Positions 41,439-55,339 of a DNA stretch of 64,000 nucleotides are shown in pieces. The position numbers were made by a program, and so were the translations under genes. The stretch covers positions 17,985,001 to 18,049,000 of the forward strand of contig OU612067.1 of assembly GCA_914767715.1 (NCBI GenBank). The letters are read 5' to 3'. The DNA comes from Membranipora membranacea. Taxonomy: Eukaryota > Bryozoa > Gymnolaemata > Cheilostomatida > Membraniporidae. The notes beneath the pieces are model-generated. The model ran no database searches. It saw nothing but the letters and a program-made list of their open reading frames with translations, and was not told where the DNA came from. The first letter of the stretch is position 1; each line of letters starts with the position of its first letter.

Positions 41439-43336
41439 GTTGAACTATCCTGCTGCTCCTCCTGGTGTATTTTGAAACAACAACCGTTGCAATTAATTCG
41501 AAATTACATTATTAAAAAGACTATACAATGGAGTTTTAAGCTATTCGATGAATCAAATGATATTACTCCTATATCATTAGTCATCTATCCCTTTTTTCAT
41601 CAGTCCTCACAGAAGCCAATGTGTTGGGCGTCGCTGCCTGGACATTATTTGATGTATATATATACAAAGCATCAAAGATGATTGGCAATAGATTTTTTTT
41701 TATTTGGCTCGTCCAAGGTCAACTGTCACTGGAAGCCTATTAGAAGTGACTTATTGAATATACTTACTGAATGGTTACCGTTGGTCTAGGTATGAATATG
41801 GTGAAGTAGTATGTACTTTCAATCACTCATCTTAACCCATGGCTACTTAACTAGTTGACTATGTTTGTTTATGAAAGAGCATAGGGATATTGGAATGACT
41901 ACAATGTTATGTCATCACTACAATCGGGAGAACCCAACTCAGACAAATTTAGATGATAATTGTTATAATGGAACCATTTTCACAATTTTTGTATTGTATT
42001 GTAACCCCCAAAGATAAGCATATAACAACAAACTTTTACCGTTTAAAGCGACATTGGGCCATATTGCCGACTCCTCTCCGACTGTATTGTGATTTCTGTT
42101 TTTCATCTTGTCTTCTCATTTTCCATTCTGAAATGTTTAATATGTAGTCCATTTCTAGATACAAATAATATAGGATACTAAAAAAACGAGTGTAAAAAGT
42201 ATTAGCTTAAGTGTGGACAGCCTACAATTAATCCTTTTATCACAAAATAAAACTTGGAGGGAACTGAATCCAAATTCTTTTTAGCAAGCACTCTGAAAAC
42301 GTGCCGATCTTGTTAACAAACGAAATAGACTGCCACTAAAAGTGTTAAAAAAAACAAAAAAAAACATACCTGATAATGGGACCCCTGTCCTTTTTGTGTG
42401 AACTCTTACCTTAGGAAATATCGAGAGGAGTGAACTTTTCTTGACCTTGAAATTAGCAAAGAAAGCAATTCAGATTAAAAAACATGGCAGTAGTCCCTTT
42501 TGTGTTTGAATCTCAACTACTGAAGTGGTTTAATTTGCTTGGGAAATTATTATTTTCATTAGAAATCTGTGAAATTGAAATCATAAACATTCAAAATTAG
42601 TATATGGGACTACGCCTGGTTTATGGGACAGAATGTCTATCCTTGTACCTGATGTGTTATAGATAAAAGCAGATATTTTAATCTTATTGGCAAACTTGAT
42701 TTCATGTTGTTGCTGCCTTCATAGTCTCTATTTATTTACATACACCAAAAGAACACTGGTATCTACCAACTAATATGTGTGGTACGGATAAAGGGCACTG
42801 CTGCTCAAACGAGATGTTAACGCGAGACTACAAACTGCCAGCAACAGCACAGCAATAAGGATAGTATTAGGCTACTGCAAACATTTATACTAATCATTAC
42901 CGATAATCACGATCATTTTTCATATTGGCGTTCATATTTTACTCAATAAACTACATATGCGTCAAATCTGATTCAACAAAATGAAGATGCATTTTTTATG
43001 CATATGTAACAGTTATACACCTGTTATTAGAGCATCTGTTTACAATTAGCCAAAAAACACACAGAGCTTCTACTGTGTTATTTAGTATGATCATGTTTAA
43101 GAGCCCCGGCGGTGCTTGTTTGTTGTCTTTCTACATTAATCAGACAAGTTAAACAAACTACATCGATATTCGTTCTAATTAATTAAAGTTTTACAACTGT
43201 AACATTTCTGCAGTATAAACAGAGAGATCACTGCTTCACATCATCTTCCCACAGACAATTATACTCGGAACCAGACACAGAAAACCGGCAGCCGTTGTCT
43301 GAACAAACGTATCAATTCAAATTTTCTGTTGGTAAA
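41439..43336. other. Divergent intergenic region
   Basis: 1.9 kb lies between the start codons of the minus-strand unknown gene and the plus-strand receptor gene, so both promoters should be in or near it. I see no exon, RNA gene or clear TATA/Inr arrangement. Poly-A runs occur near 42350-42365. A shared bidirectional promoter is possible but not shown. Confidence 0.5.
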
Positions 43337-46300
43337 ATGGCAGAGGGATTAAACGTCACAACACCAGGAAGGGAAGATAATATGACACTGACCGTGACTA
43401 TGGGTTCTCTAGGCTGTGTCGGATATATCTATTCTATTTCTCTTATCATCTTCAACCTCAAGTTCAAAAATCTTCGGTAAGCTTTAAAATTGTGAGCAGT
43501 TGTAGAATAATTAACTTGAGAACGTAGATCTATGATCTTCCAAGCAGCTTCTAATAGAGATCTTTTCAGACCTATGTTCTGATATCCTTTATTGTTTTAC
43601 AGGTTTGTGAAGATGACAAGCCCTAGGATCAATCTGATATTGATAACTGGAGCCATCCTGATGTATACCTTCTGTGTTCTCATCGCTGTTGATCTTATCT
43701 CACCAACTCTCAATCAGATTAAAACTCAGGTAAAACAATATACTCAACTTACCAGCCAATTCCTAGCCTTATCAGGCAGCCAATTCTACATACAATGTGA
43801 ACACGCGGTACATTTTATTTGGTGTATTAGGTGTTGGCGTATTTTATTTGTGTTTAAAAACCAGGACAAGAGCAAACATACTATGGTATGTTTAATATGA
43901 TATATACATAATATGTAATAGATATGAAAATAAATGAGTTATGTATGATTTTCAGGTACAGTACTGGGTTTTCACCATCGGCTTCACACTAATGGTCGGA
44001 TCTATGATTGTAAAAGGCTGGAGAGTATATCAGCTCTTCAATGACCAGAACTCAAAGAACAAGGTAGGTACTGTTGTTATGTAAATGATAATTTTATTGA
44101 GTCAGATAATTGGCTTACTTCTATATTCTTTCCATGATCTAACCATTAACCTGACTGGAGATTTTGGGTAGAGTAGTCCATGCTTTAAAAAATCCGTTTA
44201 TCCATTGTGGGATGGTCAACAAAGTTTTGAGCATTTGGGTCATCTGTCTTATCCCAAAACATTTGAAATTTTATTGACAAATTATTTCATACTTTGGCAG
44301 ATGTTGGTTCTCCTGCTATGGACACCACTTACCTTTGATAGACATTCATCTAGACCTGTTCCACCAAACTATGAAATTTTGAGTAACCTCATTATCAAAT
44401 ACAAAATTTGGCCGAAACCAAATAAAATAATACCTGAGCTTTTTATTTTTTCAGTCAATTCGTGACAGTAATCTACTGGTTGGACTTCTAGTTTTTCTGG
44501 TGTTTGATATCTCACTGATGTTAGGGTGGCAGCTCTCTGACCCGATCACATGTAACGCAGCCTACGAGTGTACCTCAGTCTATCAGTCGCTATGGATACT
44601 AATACTAGTACTGTACAAACAGACATATCTCATCGCATGTTGTGCTATTGGGTAAGTTGGTGTGGTATTAAAAATATTATATTATTTCGTTAGAGATATG
44701 CCATAAATATCATATATACCATATATAATCCGAAGGATTGCCCTTAAATATTCACTATCCTCACATACCCTCACATACTTTTCCATGGAGTTTACACCAC
44801 AATGAAAACTTCTCATCTCCGTCATAACCCATCAATGTCTGTCTATCATGGATTATTGACTGTCGCTTTGCTCTAATTTTTTGGCACATTTTGTAGGTGG
44901 TGTATCAGACACGTCTGTTTCCCAGCACTGGATGATGGGCGGAGTTTAGTAATTACAGCGATGATAAGTGTGATGTCATGTGGACTGGTGATGTCAGTTA
45001 GTGCACTCTATCACCAGCAGAGTTCTATCACTCTCTGTCTCACTGCATTACTCAGCTGGGTATCAGTCACAGCATCTCTAACTGCTACATTCCTACACAA
45101 GGTGTGTATTATTCAGAATCATTGTCCTTTAAATCATGTGTACACAAATTCTCATAAGGATTGATTGAATTTACAGACTTGGGTGCAAAATTGTATCTAT
45201 TCACAAGATACACAAGATACATGGAGAGATTCTTTTTCCTCCAAATCATGATGATGTTCTTGAGTTTCAGATTTTGGTGATACAGAAAACAGGTGGGAAG
45301 GAGCCTTACCTCTCCTCGACATCTAAGTACAGCATCCAGCAGCCAATGTCTGGTGATGTGGGAGAAGAGATGGTCAAGATACTAGGAGAAAATCACTCAC
45401 TTAAACATCAAATCGAAGAGGTTGGTGTGATCAAGAAGTTAGAGACAACCCATTCGTGTGATTAAGTCCCTAAGTGTGATACCTGCTCTATCATCAGTAA
45501 CATTCCATTTTTTTCATCAGTGTTGTTGAAAATCACAAAATTATAATATCACTCTTTTTGCGCCTTGAATTTTTGCTTTAAAACAAAATAAGAATAGATC
45601 GTTACCATTTTTGTTATCCAGAGGCTGGTATAACTGCAGGGGATTAAAATAGGGAGCAACTCGGTTAACAAAGGTCATCACTATACTGCGAATTTGCCGC
45701 TGCAAATCCACCAATGGGATTGGCACATAATGATTTGCGTAGAAAGTAAAATTTTTGCAATAGTTATTGCCTGCCACTACGCACCATCTAAACCCCCCGA
45801 AAACGAAATAGCTCCACCGCGGGGCCAAAGATCTCCCTCACATCCAGATATTCCCCAACATCGAAAAGAAAGAAAAAGCCCTCGTGATTCACAACAACAC
45901 AAAATTTAGCACAAGTTGCTACAAATATTTGCTATTATCACAGTGCCAGCCTTAGGACGAGCTGCCCAAAACACAATGCTACATGTTTCGGCCTTCCAAA
46001 ACTGATCTTTCAGCGATCACCCACCAAAACAACGAAAAAGCTTAAAAAAAATTGAGTCAACGGTAATGGATTATTTTTAGTTTTTGCTAACATGACTAGA
46101 TATGACAATTTTTATGTTCAGATGCTTTGATTTCTGTCAATTTTGATTTCAGCGTGATACAATGATAAACCATCTGAGGCATGCGTTACCCATACCAATC
46201 CAGACAGATATGGAGATCAACAGTGCTAAGCGCCCCAACAAACATCAACAGAATTCGAAGCTCATGGATAAGCTTTGTCTGTGGGTTGGGAAAACAGATA

Positions 46301-46818
46301 ATAAAGAGAGTTTACCTTCGTCACATTCTACAAGATCAGTAAAACATACCACAACTGTGCCAGATGGAGCATCAACTTTACAGCCTCCAGCAGCAGAGGG
46401 TATACCTTCCTCACCGATGCACACAAGGGCTGTAATCCCCACTCTCAGTAGTAACACTAACACCATACCTAACATGGATCTTATCTGCTCTATCGCTGAT
46501 ACATACGACTTACCCAGTGACTCTGATACCTACTCGTACATCAGTAACTGTCTACTCAATCAGGTGAGCTTTGATAGCAGCGCTGACCGTAGACTAAGGC
46601 GCAGCCACGCTAGCTTGAGTTCTACTATCGGTAATGATCAGATCTACCCTGACCACCCAACCTCTACATTCAGACAGCATAGCACAGAGTCACACAGGAA
46701 AGGCAAGCGACATCACAAGTATCACGGCAGCAGACCAGCATCCAGACAGTCAGGGCGACATCATCACAGTGTCAGCGTTATCATGACTGAATCCAATGGA
46801 AGTACTGTCATGTTATAG
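43337..46818 (+). CDS. Class C GPCR, GABA-B/GPR156-like, without ligand-binding ectodomain
   Basis: Exons 43337-43476, 43603-43729, 43956-44063, 44455-44651, 44897-45101, 45271-45420 and 46153-46818 join in phase to 1593 nt, 530 aa. The N-terminus is about 20 residues with two N-glycosylation sequons (NVT, NMT) and no Venus-flytrap domain. Seven hydrophobic segments span about 20-255, with class C hallmarks: FVKMTSPRINLILITGAILM (TM2), FTIGFTLMVGSMIVKGWRVY (TM3/loop 2), WQLSDP (after TM4) and FLHKILVI at the end of TM7, where relatives have FxPK. The tail (about 285-325) has coiled-coil heptads (VKILGENHSLKHQIEE), then about 200 disordered residues rich in Ser and His. A short N-terminus plus coiled-coil tail most resembles GPR156 and GABA-B-like orphan receptors; such receptors act at the plasma membrane through Gi/o. 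No ligand can be inferred. Confidence 0.88.
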
Positions 46819-49526
46819 CTATTCTATATCTGATTTTACATTCTTTAACCTGTTCGATTTTCAATTTATTTCAATACTGTGGCATGAACTTTTTTCAATC
46901 ATTTATGATTATTGGAGTTGAACATAGAGATCAGACAGCTGAAAGTGTGTGTTTGCGACACAACATTATGACGATGTAAAAAGTAATTGGGCGCAAATCT
47001 GTTATGTTGTGCCTCCATATGGTGTAACCAAGGAGAATATCATATTTTAGTATGTTTTCTACAGATTACAGACCCCCTTATGCTGTTGTACAACATTGAT
47101 CAGTTGTATTTCAACAAAAAACTGCTAAAATAACTACCTGATGCTTTTCGATGAAATGAGCGAGATCTGTACCAGAGGTGTTTTTAGGGAATCGCTCACT
47201 GTTTAAGGGAACTGTAAATGAGTGAATTTACCTTATTGAAGGCATGGAGAATTCTACTGATCGAAAGACATGCTTGGTTTCTGAGAGCAAAGTGATTGAG
47301 AGGATCTGTTAAAAAAATATCACACATTATAAAATGCGTCAAAATTCTCCATGGAGTGACCCAGTGTGCAAACACTGCAATCAAAACAGGAGTTTGGGAC
47401 ATAACTCTCTGTTCAAAAGAGGCACTTGCCAGGTGAAATTAGGAGTTGTCCTCACATTCACAATACCTAAACCAATGATGTCTTTTGTGATACGGTTAGA
47501 TGAAGATCTCAATCTGTGAGTGCAAATACATTGAATACTATTGACCTAATAAATGCGGGACGGTCTAAGTACCCCCATCTTCAAATCATAGGTTATTCGT
47601 GGTTCATCATCAATATTTAGCTGCATTCCAAAGATGAGAAAACTTCTGAATACAGTATTGAAGAAGAAGGATCTGATCTGATCAAGGTAAAGAAGAGAAT
47701 ATGGGAGAAAAGGAGTGTAGACAATGGGTCAGAGTGCTGTTAGTTTGTGCAACTCCATAGTTTAGATAATTTGAACCCACTCATCCTCAGATCTTGTCAC
47801 CCCACTGTGGTTTTTTCCCTGTCCTCAATCAACCCAGTCTGAAGAAGCTTTACTGATTACTCAGAATTGACTCATTCATTGTAATTGATTTCAATCATAT
47901 TCATTATCATACATCACCATGCACCAGTTGAGTGCAAAAAATGAATTGCTCCTTTTACTGCACATAGTTAGTAACAATGCCAATGCCAAGACTGTTGTTT
48001 GCAACAAGGAGTAACTTGGTTTGCAAGCATTAAATTCAACTTTCCTTTGCATGTGGTGTCAATTATGAGCATAAACATGGAAATGATATAAGTAAAAACT
48101 GAGATAGTTCTACAGGTCTATGCTTACCCAATCTCTTATCTGATTAAAACCACTCCCAATCACATACTAGTAGTAGCAAGGTGTAACCCTGTTACTCCTT
48201 GGTAGTAGTAACTATTCATTGTATTCATTGGTTCACTTCCTTCTTACAATTGGTACTTGGTAGAAAAGTGTCTATGTTAGTTTAGAGGTCTCTTAGTAAG
48301 TTGAAAGCTAAAGATGGGCTGCGAGAAGGTCTAATGAGCAGTCTAGTTTAAACTCTGCATATCTGTAACCCCAGATGTCCGTGTTTACTGTCTATTTCAT
48401 CAGGTAGTCTTTGAAGTCGACGTACGCAATCGCATCATACATTTTTCCTAATGATATGATGAAAGGAGGGGGAGGGGCTCTTTTTAATATGTAAAACAAA
48501 CACAGTGTTCTCCAAATGCATATTATAATGATAAGCGCCAAACAAATCAATAGGCCTATACTCCCATCTAAAAAAATTAAAACATCAGTTTTGCAGGTTG
48601 CATGTATTGAAATTTTTACAATGCTCAGTTATTATCTGTTATATGATTGCATAGAACAGTAGAACAGTAAGCCTTTATGAGCCCGTGAAGAGTTTTCTTA
48701 AACTTGATTTTTCCAAATGACGCGACGCTAACAAACAAAAAATCCAGTGCACCATGGAATGTTTAATATCGCTAACTTAAAATGGTAATATTGGGAATAA
48801 TATGTGATAAAATTTTGCTGTTCCATATTGAGATTACTATTGGGTTTGAAAATGGACGTTTTATTTGACCAGGAAATTCTCCCACAAAATTCGTGTCTGC
48901 AAGGGAAAATTTTGACTACAATTTTTTTCAACTGAATGGAAATGTATGGAGAGTACACGATCTCAAAAACAATAATTTGAAAATAGAGTTAAGCTGCCTT
49001 GAATAATAAGAAAACAACTCCAAACTAATGGATAATCTTTTACCAATATCTATGAACAACCTTTTGATTGATGCATTAGAAGATGATACTTTTTGGCCTG
49101 TAGTGGTGTATAGAATAATTTATTTGACTACGCACCTTGTATAAAATATGCCATCTGATGGAGGGGAGGGGGCAGTCTTATGCCTCAGTAGAGCATCTGT
49201 TGTAGTAGAAGAAGAAAAAATTTCGGCGATAGAAAACCTGAAAATTGTTTCACATTTTGTTGCAGTGTGCTATATATACTATACTATGTACTCTATAACA
49301 GTTATATAGTTTTGATGATCTTTTCTGTGATTGGACTAGATGTGATGACCTAATCCATGCGCTTCATTGGAAGACCTTAAAGTCCATTATAGCCCTGATA
49401 GTCCTTATAGTACCTTAGCTCCCTTTTTTGTTTCTCACATTGGTAATGGAGTTATCCTCAGAGTCAGGTTTGTAATTTGCCGTGATGTCTTGTATCCTCA
49501 GGTCACGAGCTTGTAATACTACAGCT
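46819..49526. other. Intergenic region between receptor gene and PAQR3
   Basis: No supported exon on either strand. A hairpin near 48178-48203 (CAAGGTGTAAC / GTTACTCCTTG) and a related GGAGTT motif near 47390 belong to the dispersed hairpin family. An acceptor-like CAG just upstream of 49503 suggests that the first PAQR3 coding exon may be preceded by a 5' UTR intron. Confidence 0.5.
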
Positions 49527-52500
49527 ATGCATCACGACACATGTGACCATGTCAAACACACCAAAGTGCTCATGAACAATAATCTCAGCTCACAGAGATC
49601 CTATTCTGTACTGGACATAGAGATAGACCCAGAATGTAGACCTAACTCAGTGTTTACTGACACTACCTGCGGAGCTGTGAGATCAGCAGTAAATGATATT
49701 CAACTCTACAGGTAAGCAACTCTGCAGGTATTCGATCAATGATATAGCCTAAGGTTTGGCTTTACCTAACCGATGGCTTTACCAAATTTTATCTTTTTGC
49801 ATATAAAGTTCATAATATGAGTTATGAAGCACATAAAGCATGAATTGAAATAAAAACATCTAGCAGTCTATCAGAATATCCACCATTGTTTGAGTACGCG
49901 AGTAACATAGGTGTTCATGTAATCTGTAGTCGAGTCGAGCCTGACATGGTATTAAACCTGAAGATTGAACAAAGGGAATACAGATAGCTTCACAGTGTTA
50001 GTAAAAGCCTGCAGAACACAACCTTTCCTTGTCAGAAGTTGTCTTAAATGGGTTTTAGCCAATTCACTGGGGTCATCGAAAAATAATCTATCCAGCTCAA
50101 GCCCAATTACCAGAGTTACAGGTATGAATGATCAAAGTGGTATAAAATGTGCCTTATCATTATGATTCAATCTGAAACCTTATAGCAGTAATTTTGTCTG
50201 TTTCAGATATGAAGACATTCCAAATTTTCTGAAAGGTAATCCTTTCATCAAAGGAGGGTACAGAGCTTTCCTTCCTGCCTCCAAATGTTTCTCAAGGTAG
50301 GTCTGGTGTTTCACTGATTGTGTTTGTATGTAATATGTACCATATTTTGCTTTCCTTGTTGAAAAGCTAGAATGTCAAAATAACGATAGTAGAAAGTTCA
50401 GGGAATTAAATCGATGAAAGTTCTCTACATGAGAGCGTTTGATGTATCCTTGATGCTCAAAATTAACTAGTTGCAGCTTAATTTGTCCTTCCTGATTTAC
50501 TCTTCAAGATGGCCTGAAGTCTTGTCTCATCCCATCTTGGAGGAAAACATTCCCTCCGTCCCTCCTTGGTCTGTGTATCTTTATTTATCGATGAGGGTTT
50601 TTAGTTAAATTCTATGCGATAGATGACAATCATCGCTTATTGAAGTTACAGTGTGTGCAGCCATGTGCGACTTTGCTGATCTGTGATCACATGGCTAGAC
50701 CACCCACCACCAACATTTTTACAACAATGAATCTGAAATGACACCTCCTGTCTGGGTGGCCGTTATAGCATCTGCAAAACCTTTGACCGACATGCCATTT
50801 GTTAAAATGGTGCAGTTGATTTAGCTTATTTCAAAGCAATATAAAAATGTAAAAGTTCCAGAAACACATTTCGCTTCCAGTATGTAATTTGAAGTTTGTC
50901 AAAAAAATATCAACATCTGGTCAAATTTACATTAATTTTATAAACTACCTATTTTCGGAGAAATTAATTAGTGATATTTTCTGCAGTTGTGAAGTTCAAT
51001 GGATTTTGAAGTTAGATAAAAAAAAAACATCAACATCAGGTCAAAGCTTTTCAACCATTATTTATGTGCCACTTATTTTGAGAACAATGTCCCTGAATGA
51101 ACAAAAAATAATACTGATATTTTATTTTACAGTTTATTCATATGGAACAACGAGTCAATAAATATCTGGTCACATCTGCTGGGATTTGTGATATTTTTTA
51201 TGGCGATGTTTACAGATAATGAGACAATATCATCTAACACTATAAGAAGTAACCATTTTACTGATCATCTATTTGTCACTTTGGGTAAGTGTGTGTAGGT
51301 CTTCACTGGATCAATTAATTTGTTTTTGTTTTTTGGTCAGGTGGGAATAGAATAGTCAGGTTTTACTGGATACACCTACATAGCCTATCTAGTCTGTCTT
51401 CACAAGCTTTGTTGTTAGCTTTTCAAAACAGGCTGAACTGAAATCACCAAAATGACAAATTCATCACATTAGGTTCACCAGTGACGCTTCACTGTTCTGG
51501 TTTAGGTAGGTGGAGTGGGAAATCAAAGAAAAAATGGTCAAGTCTGTAAAATGAGGTATGGGAGGTTGAAAATTTTCCATACTTGGATCCTTTTGACAAA
51601 TTCTTCTAATTAATGACATGGATTATAAACATGTAAAACATTGGTATAGCCTTAGCTGTTTCAATGTCAGTCCAATCTGTTTCATCTCAGTCCAATATAA
51701 TGTGATCCATGCCGAGATGTTTTACATTTCGTGCCAAAGAAATTGTGACAAAAATAATTATATTATATAACTTTTTATGATCAATGAAAATTGGTGGTGA
51801 GCAATTGGCCGATTTATTGGCAATAAAAACACAGCTTTAGCGTCTTATAATAATGGAAGGAAAACTCCCCAAAAAAGCCTCAGTTTTTTCAGACCAGTTC
51901 AGACTTTATTTAAAGAAATAATATATAATATAAGTTTTGTCCACTGTGGACTTTGAATTGAGCGACCTACAGTGGTATCCCATGCAACCAAGTGATAGGC
52001 CAGGTTGTTAATGTGATAGTGATTTGTCTCATCTCCCTAGCCTAGACTCTTGCCCCCTTATAGGGCAGATAATGATAGGTTATTCACAGACCGGATCTTT
52101 GAAATGTGAAATAACTCATCTCAGTAGCGGATTGGTTGTTCTGATAATTAATAGTAAGAAGTACGAGGAAACACCTCTAATCAGTCATAGTAGTGTATTC
52201 TTTGATAAAATAAATTGATAAAATGAATGTAGTTCAATTAATGATTCTATTACCCCATGATCATTTTGTACCTTCTTATCCGCCGCGGTGACCGCTGTAT
52301 GGTGCCTGGAGTTGTCGAAAGTCCAAGGTCTGCTCATGTGCACACGGCGATAATTTGAGGATTCAAAGTTCATATGGTCACATATTCTAGGAAGTCTCAA
52401 AATGTCGGTCAAATTATGTAGCTGAATATTAGCACATAATATGTAATTCTATGCACTGGAAGAAAAAACAAAAAGATATGATTTAGAAATTTAGACAAAA

Positions 52501-55238
52501 GTCAAACTTAATTATCAGCATTCTACGGCTAGGGCATCGACCAAATGTGAAGATGATCTTTTGTACAAAACCCATAGAAGGTTTTTTATGACAGGTATAG
52601 ACACATATGAGTAGACATGTTGTTTTTGCTGAAATATTAATGTCATTATTTTTGTGAATGACAATCATTGGATTATTATGAGACCGATTGAGAGGGGAGG
52701 AGGGGGGGGGCACTGTGCATTGTAACTTCAACTATCCTTACTCTGTGATTATTTAGTATTTAGTCCTAAGCAAGGATGTTACCTTTATTTTCTTATTTCC
52801 AATTTTGTTTCACAACAGAAATATCCACACAAAGAAATCTGTTTGAGGCCTTTTTACCCCATAACGGTCTATCTATGGACTGACAAAATATGGATGTCTC
52901 TATCATTTGACCTTGAAAATGTAATATTTTTATGCTACCGTCAATTACCTGGAAATTCAGTGCCATTGCTCTCATCATCTTATTCAGTTTCACCAATAAT
53001 GATTGATTGCTTTACCACCTATCGGGTTAACATGGCATTATATTTTGTAGGTTTGCTGTGCTATCAGGCTTGTATGCTGCTATCCGCAGGGTTCCATGTT
53101 TTCTTCTGTCACAGTGAGAAAGCATACAAGCGATGGTTTGCTATGGACCTAGCTGGAATCTCTATAGGCTTATTTGGCTGTTATCTGCCGGCCGTACATC
53201 TAGCTTTCTACTGTAACCAGGTGCGTCGCTTTGTAAAATCTTTCTTGTCTAAAGTGAATTGGATTGAGGCGCCAACAGATAATGGGATTCGATACCTTAC
53301 CATACTTATTTTATTCTTTTCTATTCTTTTTTAATATTATCTGTTCTACAGTATCAAGCTGTTGGGCACTATTATAAGAAAGCTTGAGGTGTGGGCCACC
53401 TGTGTGTTCAAATGTCCTTATTCTATTTTAAGACAATCTCCTCATCTCATTAATCAGTCCTCACATGATTATATATTGTAAGACGATGATTAATAAGGGT
53501 CCTACATTGATAAGGATTAGATTCCACATCATCTGTAATTGCTGTCTAGAATGTCCCTGCTGCTGCTGATATGGTCAAGGCTAAGGGTTATCTCTTGCCT
53601 GTGTTGATGGTGTTTGTTCCACAGTCTCATTGGAAAATGTCAGACCTCGGCCAGCCTTTTGACCGTCGTTTATCACTCCCGACCTTGGTACCAGACCAGT
53701 ACCCTGGAATTATAAAGTCCATTCAGATACTGTGCTGAAGATAAATCATGAATAGATAAGTGGAAACCAATAAATTTTGAATGAAACTGTTTCATGATAG
53801 CGATTTTTGCAGAACTGAAATACCTGCATCGAAAAAAGGTCTACATTATCAGATATTATCACCAAGTTCCATGGTAGGCGAATTCTAATGTAGTACTTAT
53901 TCTCTTCTGCAACCTGATTACGGTCATCCAAAGTTTTGCTCTTACCCAAAAACTCCCATACAATTGTGGTCAATTTTTTTTAGAAATATTGATCTTACCC
54001 TCTTTGCCACTCAGCACTTTTACCTACTGAAAGAGATTTTTCTATGTGTAATACGGCAGAAAATCCCATATTCTTAAAAAATACCGGGTAGAAAGAATGC
54101 CTGTCTACAGGCTAAAGCTTAGAGCGGGATGATGAAGTATCAAACTTATTAATGATATTATTGTGTTGTAGGTGTGGAGGGACTTTTACATGTTTGTGGT
54201 GTTCTGTTTGGCTCTGGTGACGTTATGTGTACAGCTTCACCCTCGATACCTGAGCGAGTCATGGAGTACTTATAGAATGATATTATACAGCTGTCTGGCA
54301 GCATACGGAATCATCCCCTCTATACATTGGGTGTATATAAGCGGAGGATTGCAGGCCGAAGTCGTACAGGTACAGCAGTCCTTAGTTAATTATTAGAATG
54401 TTGTTTTCCCGTAGCACAGTGCTATAAAGTCTTGGTAAACAACTAATAATCTGATAATCCTTCCCTTTGTCTGATTGTTAAATATTACCACTTTAAAAGT
54501 AACCTAGGATAGTGGGTAGGGTCCATGACATTCTGGTGATGCATCAATAATTAATGCTGCTGACGCTATGCTCAATACCAAACCAAATATTTCCATGTCC
54601 ATTTTATATAGAGGTATTCTATTGGAGCACCAAAAATGATTTGATTCCTCATATAAATGTACTTTATTCCATTAACAAATCATCATAAATTGTTATTCTT
54701 GGTTTGTCATGTTATTCATTTTAATGTTTATTTTCTTTATTGTTTTAGATATTTTACAGAAAAATAATAGTTATGTATATACTAGGAATGCTTGCACTTA
54801 TCTTCTATATTACTAAATTCCCTGAGAGGGTATTCCCAGGTAAGCATGGGCCATAAACATTTATATGTTTATGGCAATGGCAATCAGGTTAGGTAACTTT
54901 TAATTGTTATCACGATTTATCTCCACATGCACTGCGCAGCTTTAAAATTGTACCTAGAAACATATCTAATCGAGTGTGCACAACATTTTCTATTCAGGAT
55001 TTGCTCTTTTAGTTGAGTGACAACATCTGTACAAGGGAATTGTCCCACTTCTAAAACAGTTTTAGACAACTCCCTTTATTGTTCACATATTATTGTCTTG
55101 TATATTTTAGGAAAAGTAGATTATATAGGCTCGAGCCATCAGTGGTGGCATGTGATAGTTGTGATAGCGTTCCTGTACTGGCATCACTCAGGTGATGATA
55201 TACTGAGATACAGAGTAGAGGTACCCTGTCAGTACTAG
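49527..55238 (+). CDS. PAQR3: Progestin and adipoQ receptor family member 3
   Basis: Seven exons: 49527-49711, 50207-50296, 51133-51284, 53051-53220, 54172-54369, 54749-54839, 55111-55238; 1014 nt, 337 aa, slightly longer than mammalian PAQR3 because of a divergent N-terminus. Conserved blocks: YEDIPNFLKGNPFIKGGYRA, IWNNESINIWSHLLGF, SAGFHVFFCH (His158), AMDLAGISIGLFGCYLP (Asp175), KFPERVFPG and YIGSSHQWWHV (His305, His309). The His/Asp/His-X3-His set is the PAQR zinc-binding site in the seven-helix core. In mammals PAQR3 (RKTG) is a Golgi protein that tethers Raf kinases and dampens ERK signalling; that function is inferred here from orthology. The start is the first ATG of the exon and is the least certain point. 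Introns are 0.3-1.8 kb. Confidence 0.97.
50888..51087 (+). repeat. Two-copy degenerate tandem repeat in PAQR3 intron 2
   Basis: Two stretches starting TTTGAAGTT at 50888 and 51004 share a run of A and ATCAACATCnGGTCAAA in the same order, a period of about 116 bp. They lie immediately before the acceptor of the third PAQR3 exon. Similarity is partial. Confidence 0.5.
55026..55074. repeat. Hairpin in last PAQR3 intron
   Basis: AGGGAATTGTC at the left pairs with GACAACTCCCT at the right (one mismatch), and CTAAAAC/GTTTTAG extends the stem inside. Only about five bases are unpaired. It ends about 35 bp before the terminal PAQR3 acceptor. Confidence 0.8.
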
Positions 55239-55339
55239 AAAAGCTCTGACACTTTGATCTGTGATATAACCAAAGATAGACATTAAACCTAACCTGCCTC
55301 TTACAGGGATGTTGGTGTCTGAAACACTAAATTATTTTG

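Noticed and set aside
52843-53050. In-frame upstream extension of the fourth PAQR3 exon
   Set aside because: The TTTTGTAG acceptor at 53050 gives the conserved family sequence and correct phase; upstream residues do not match PAQR proteins.
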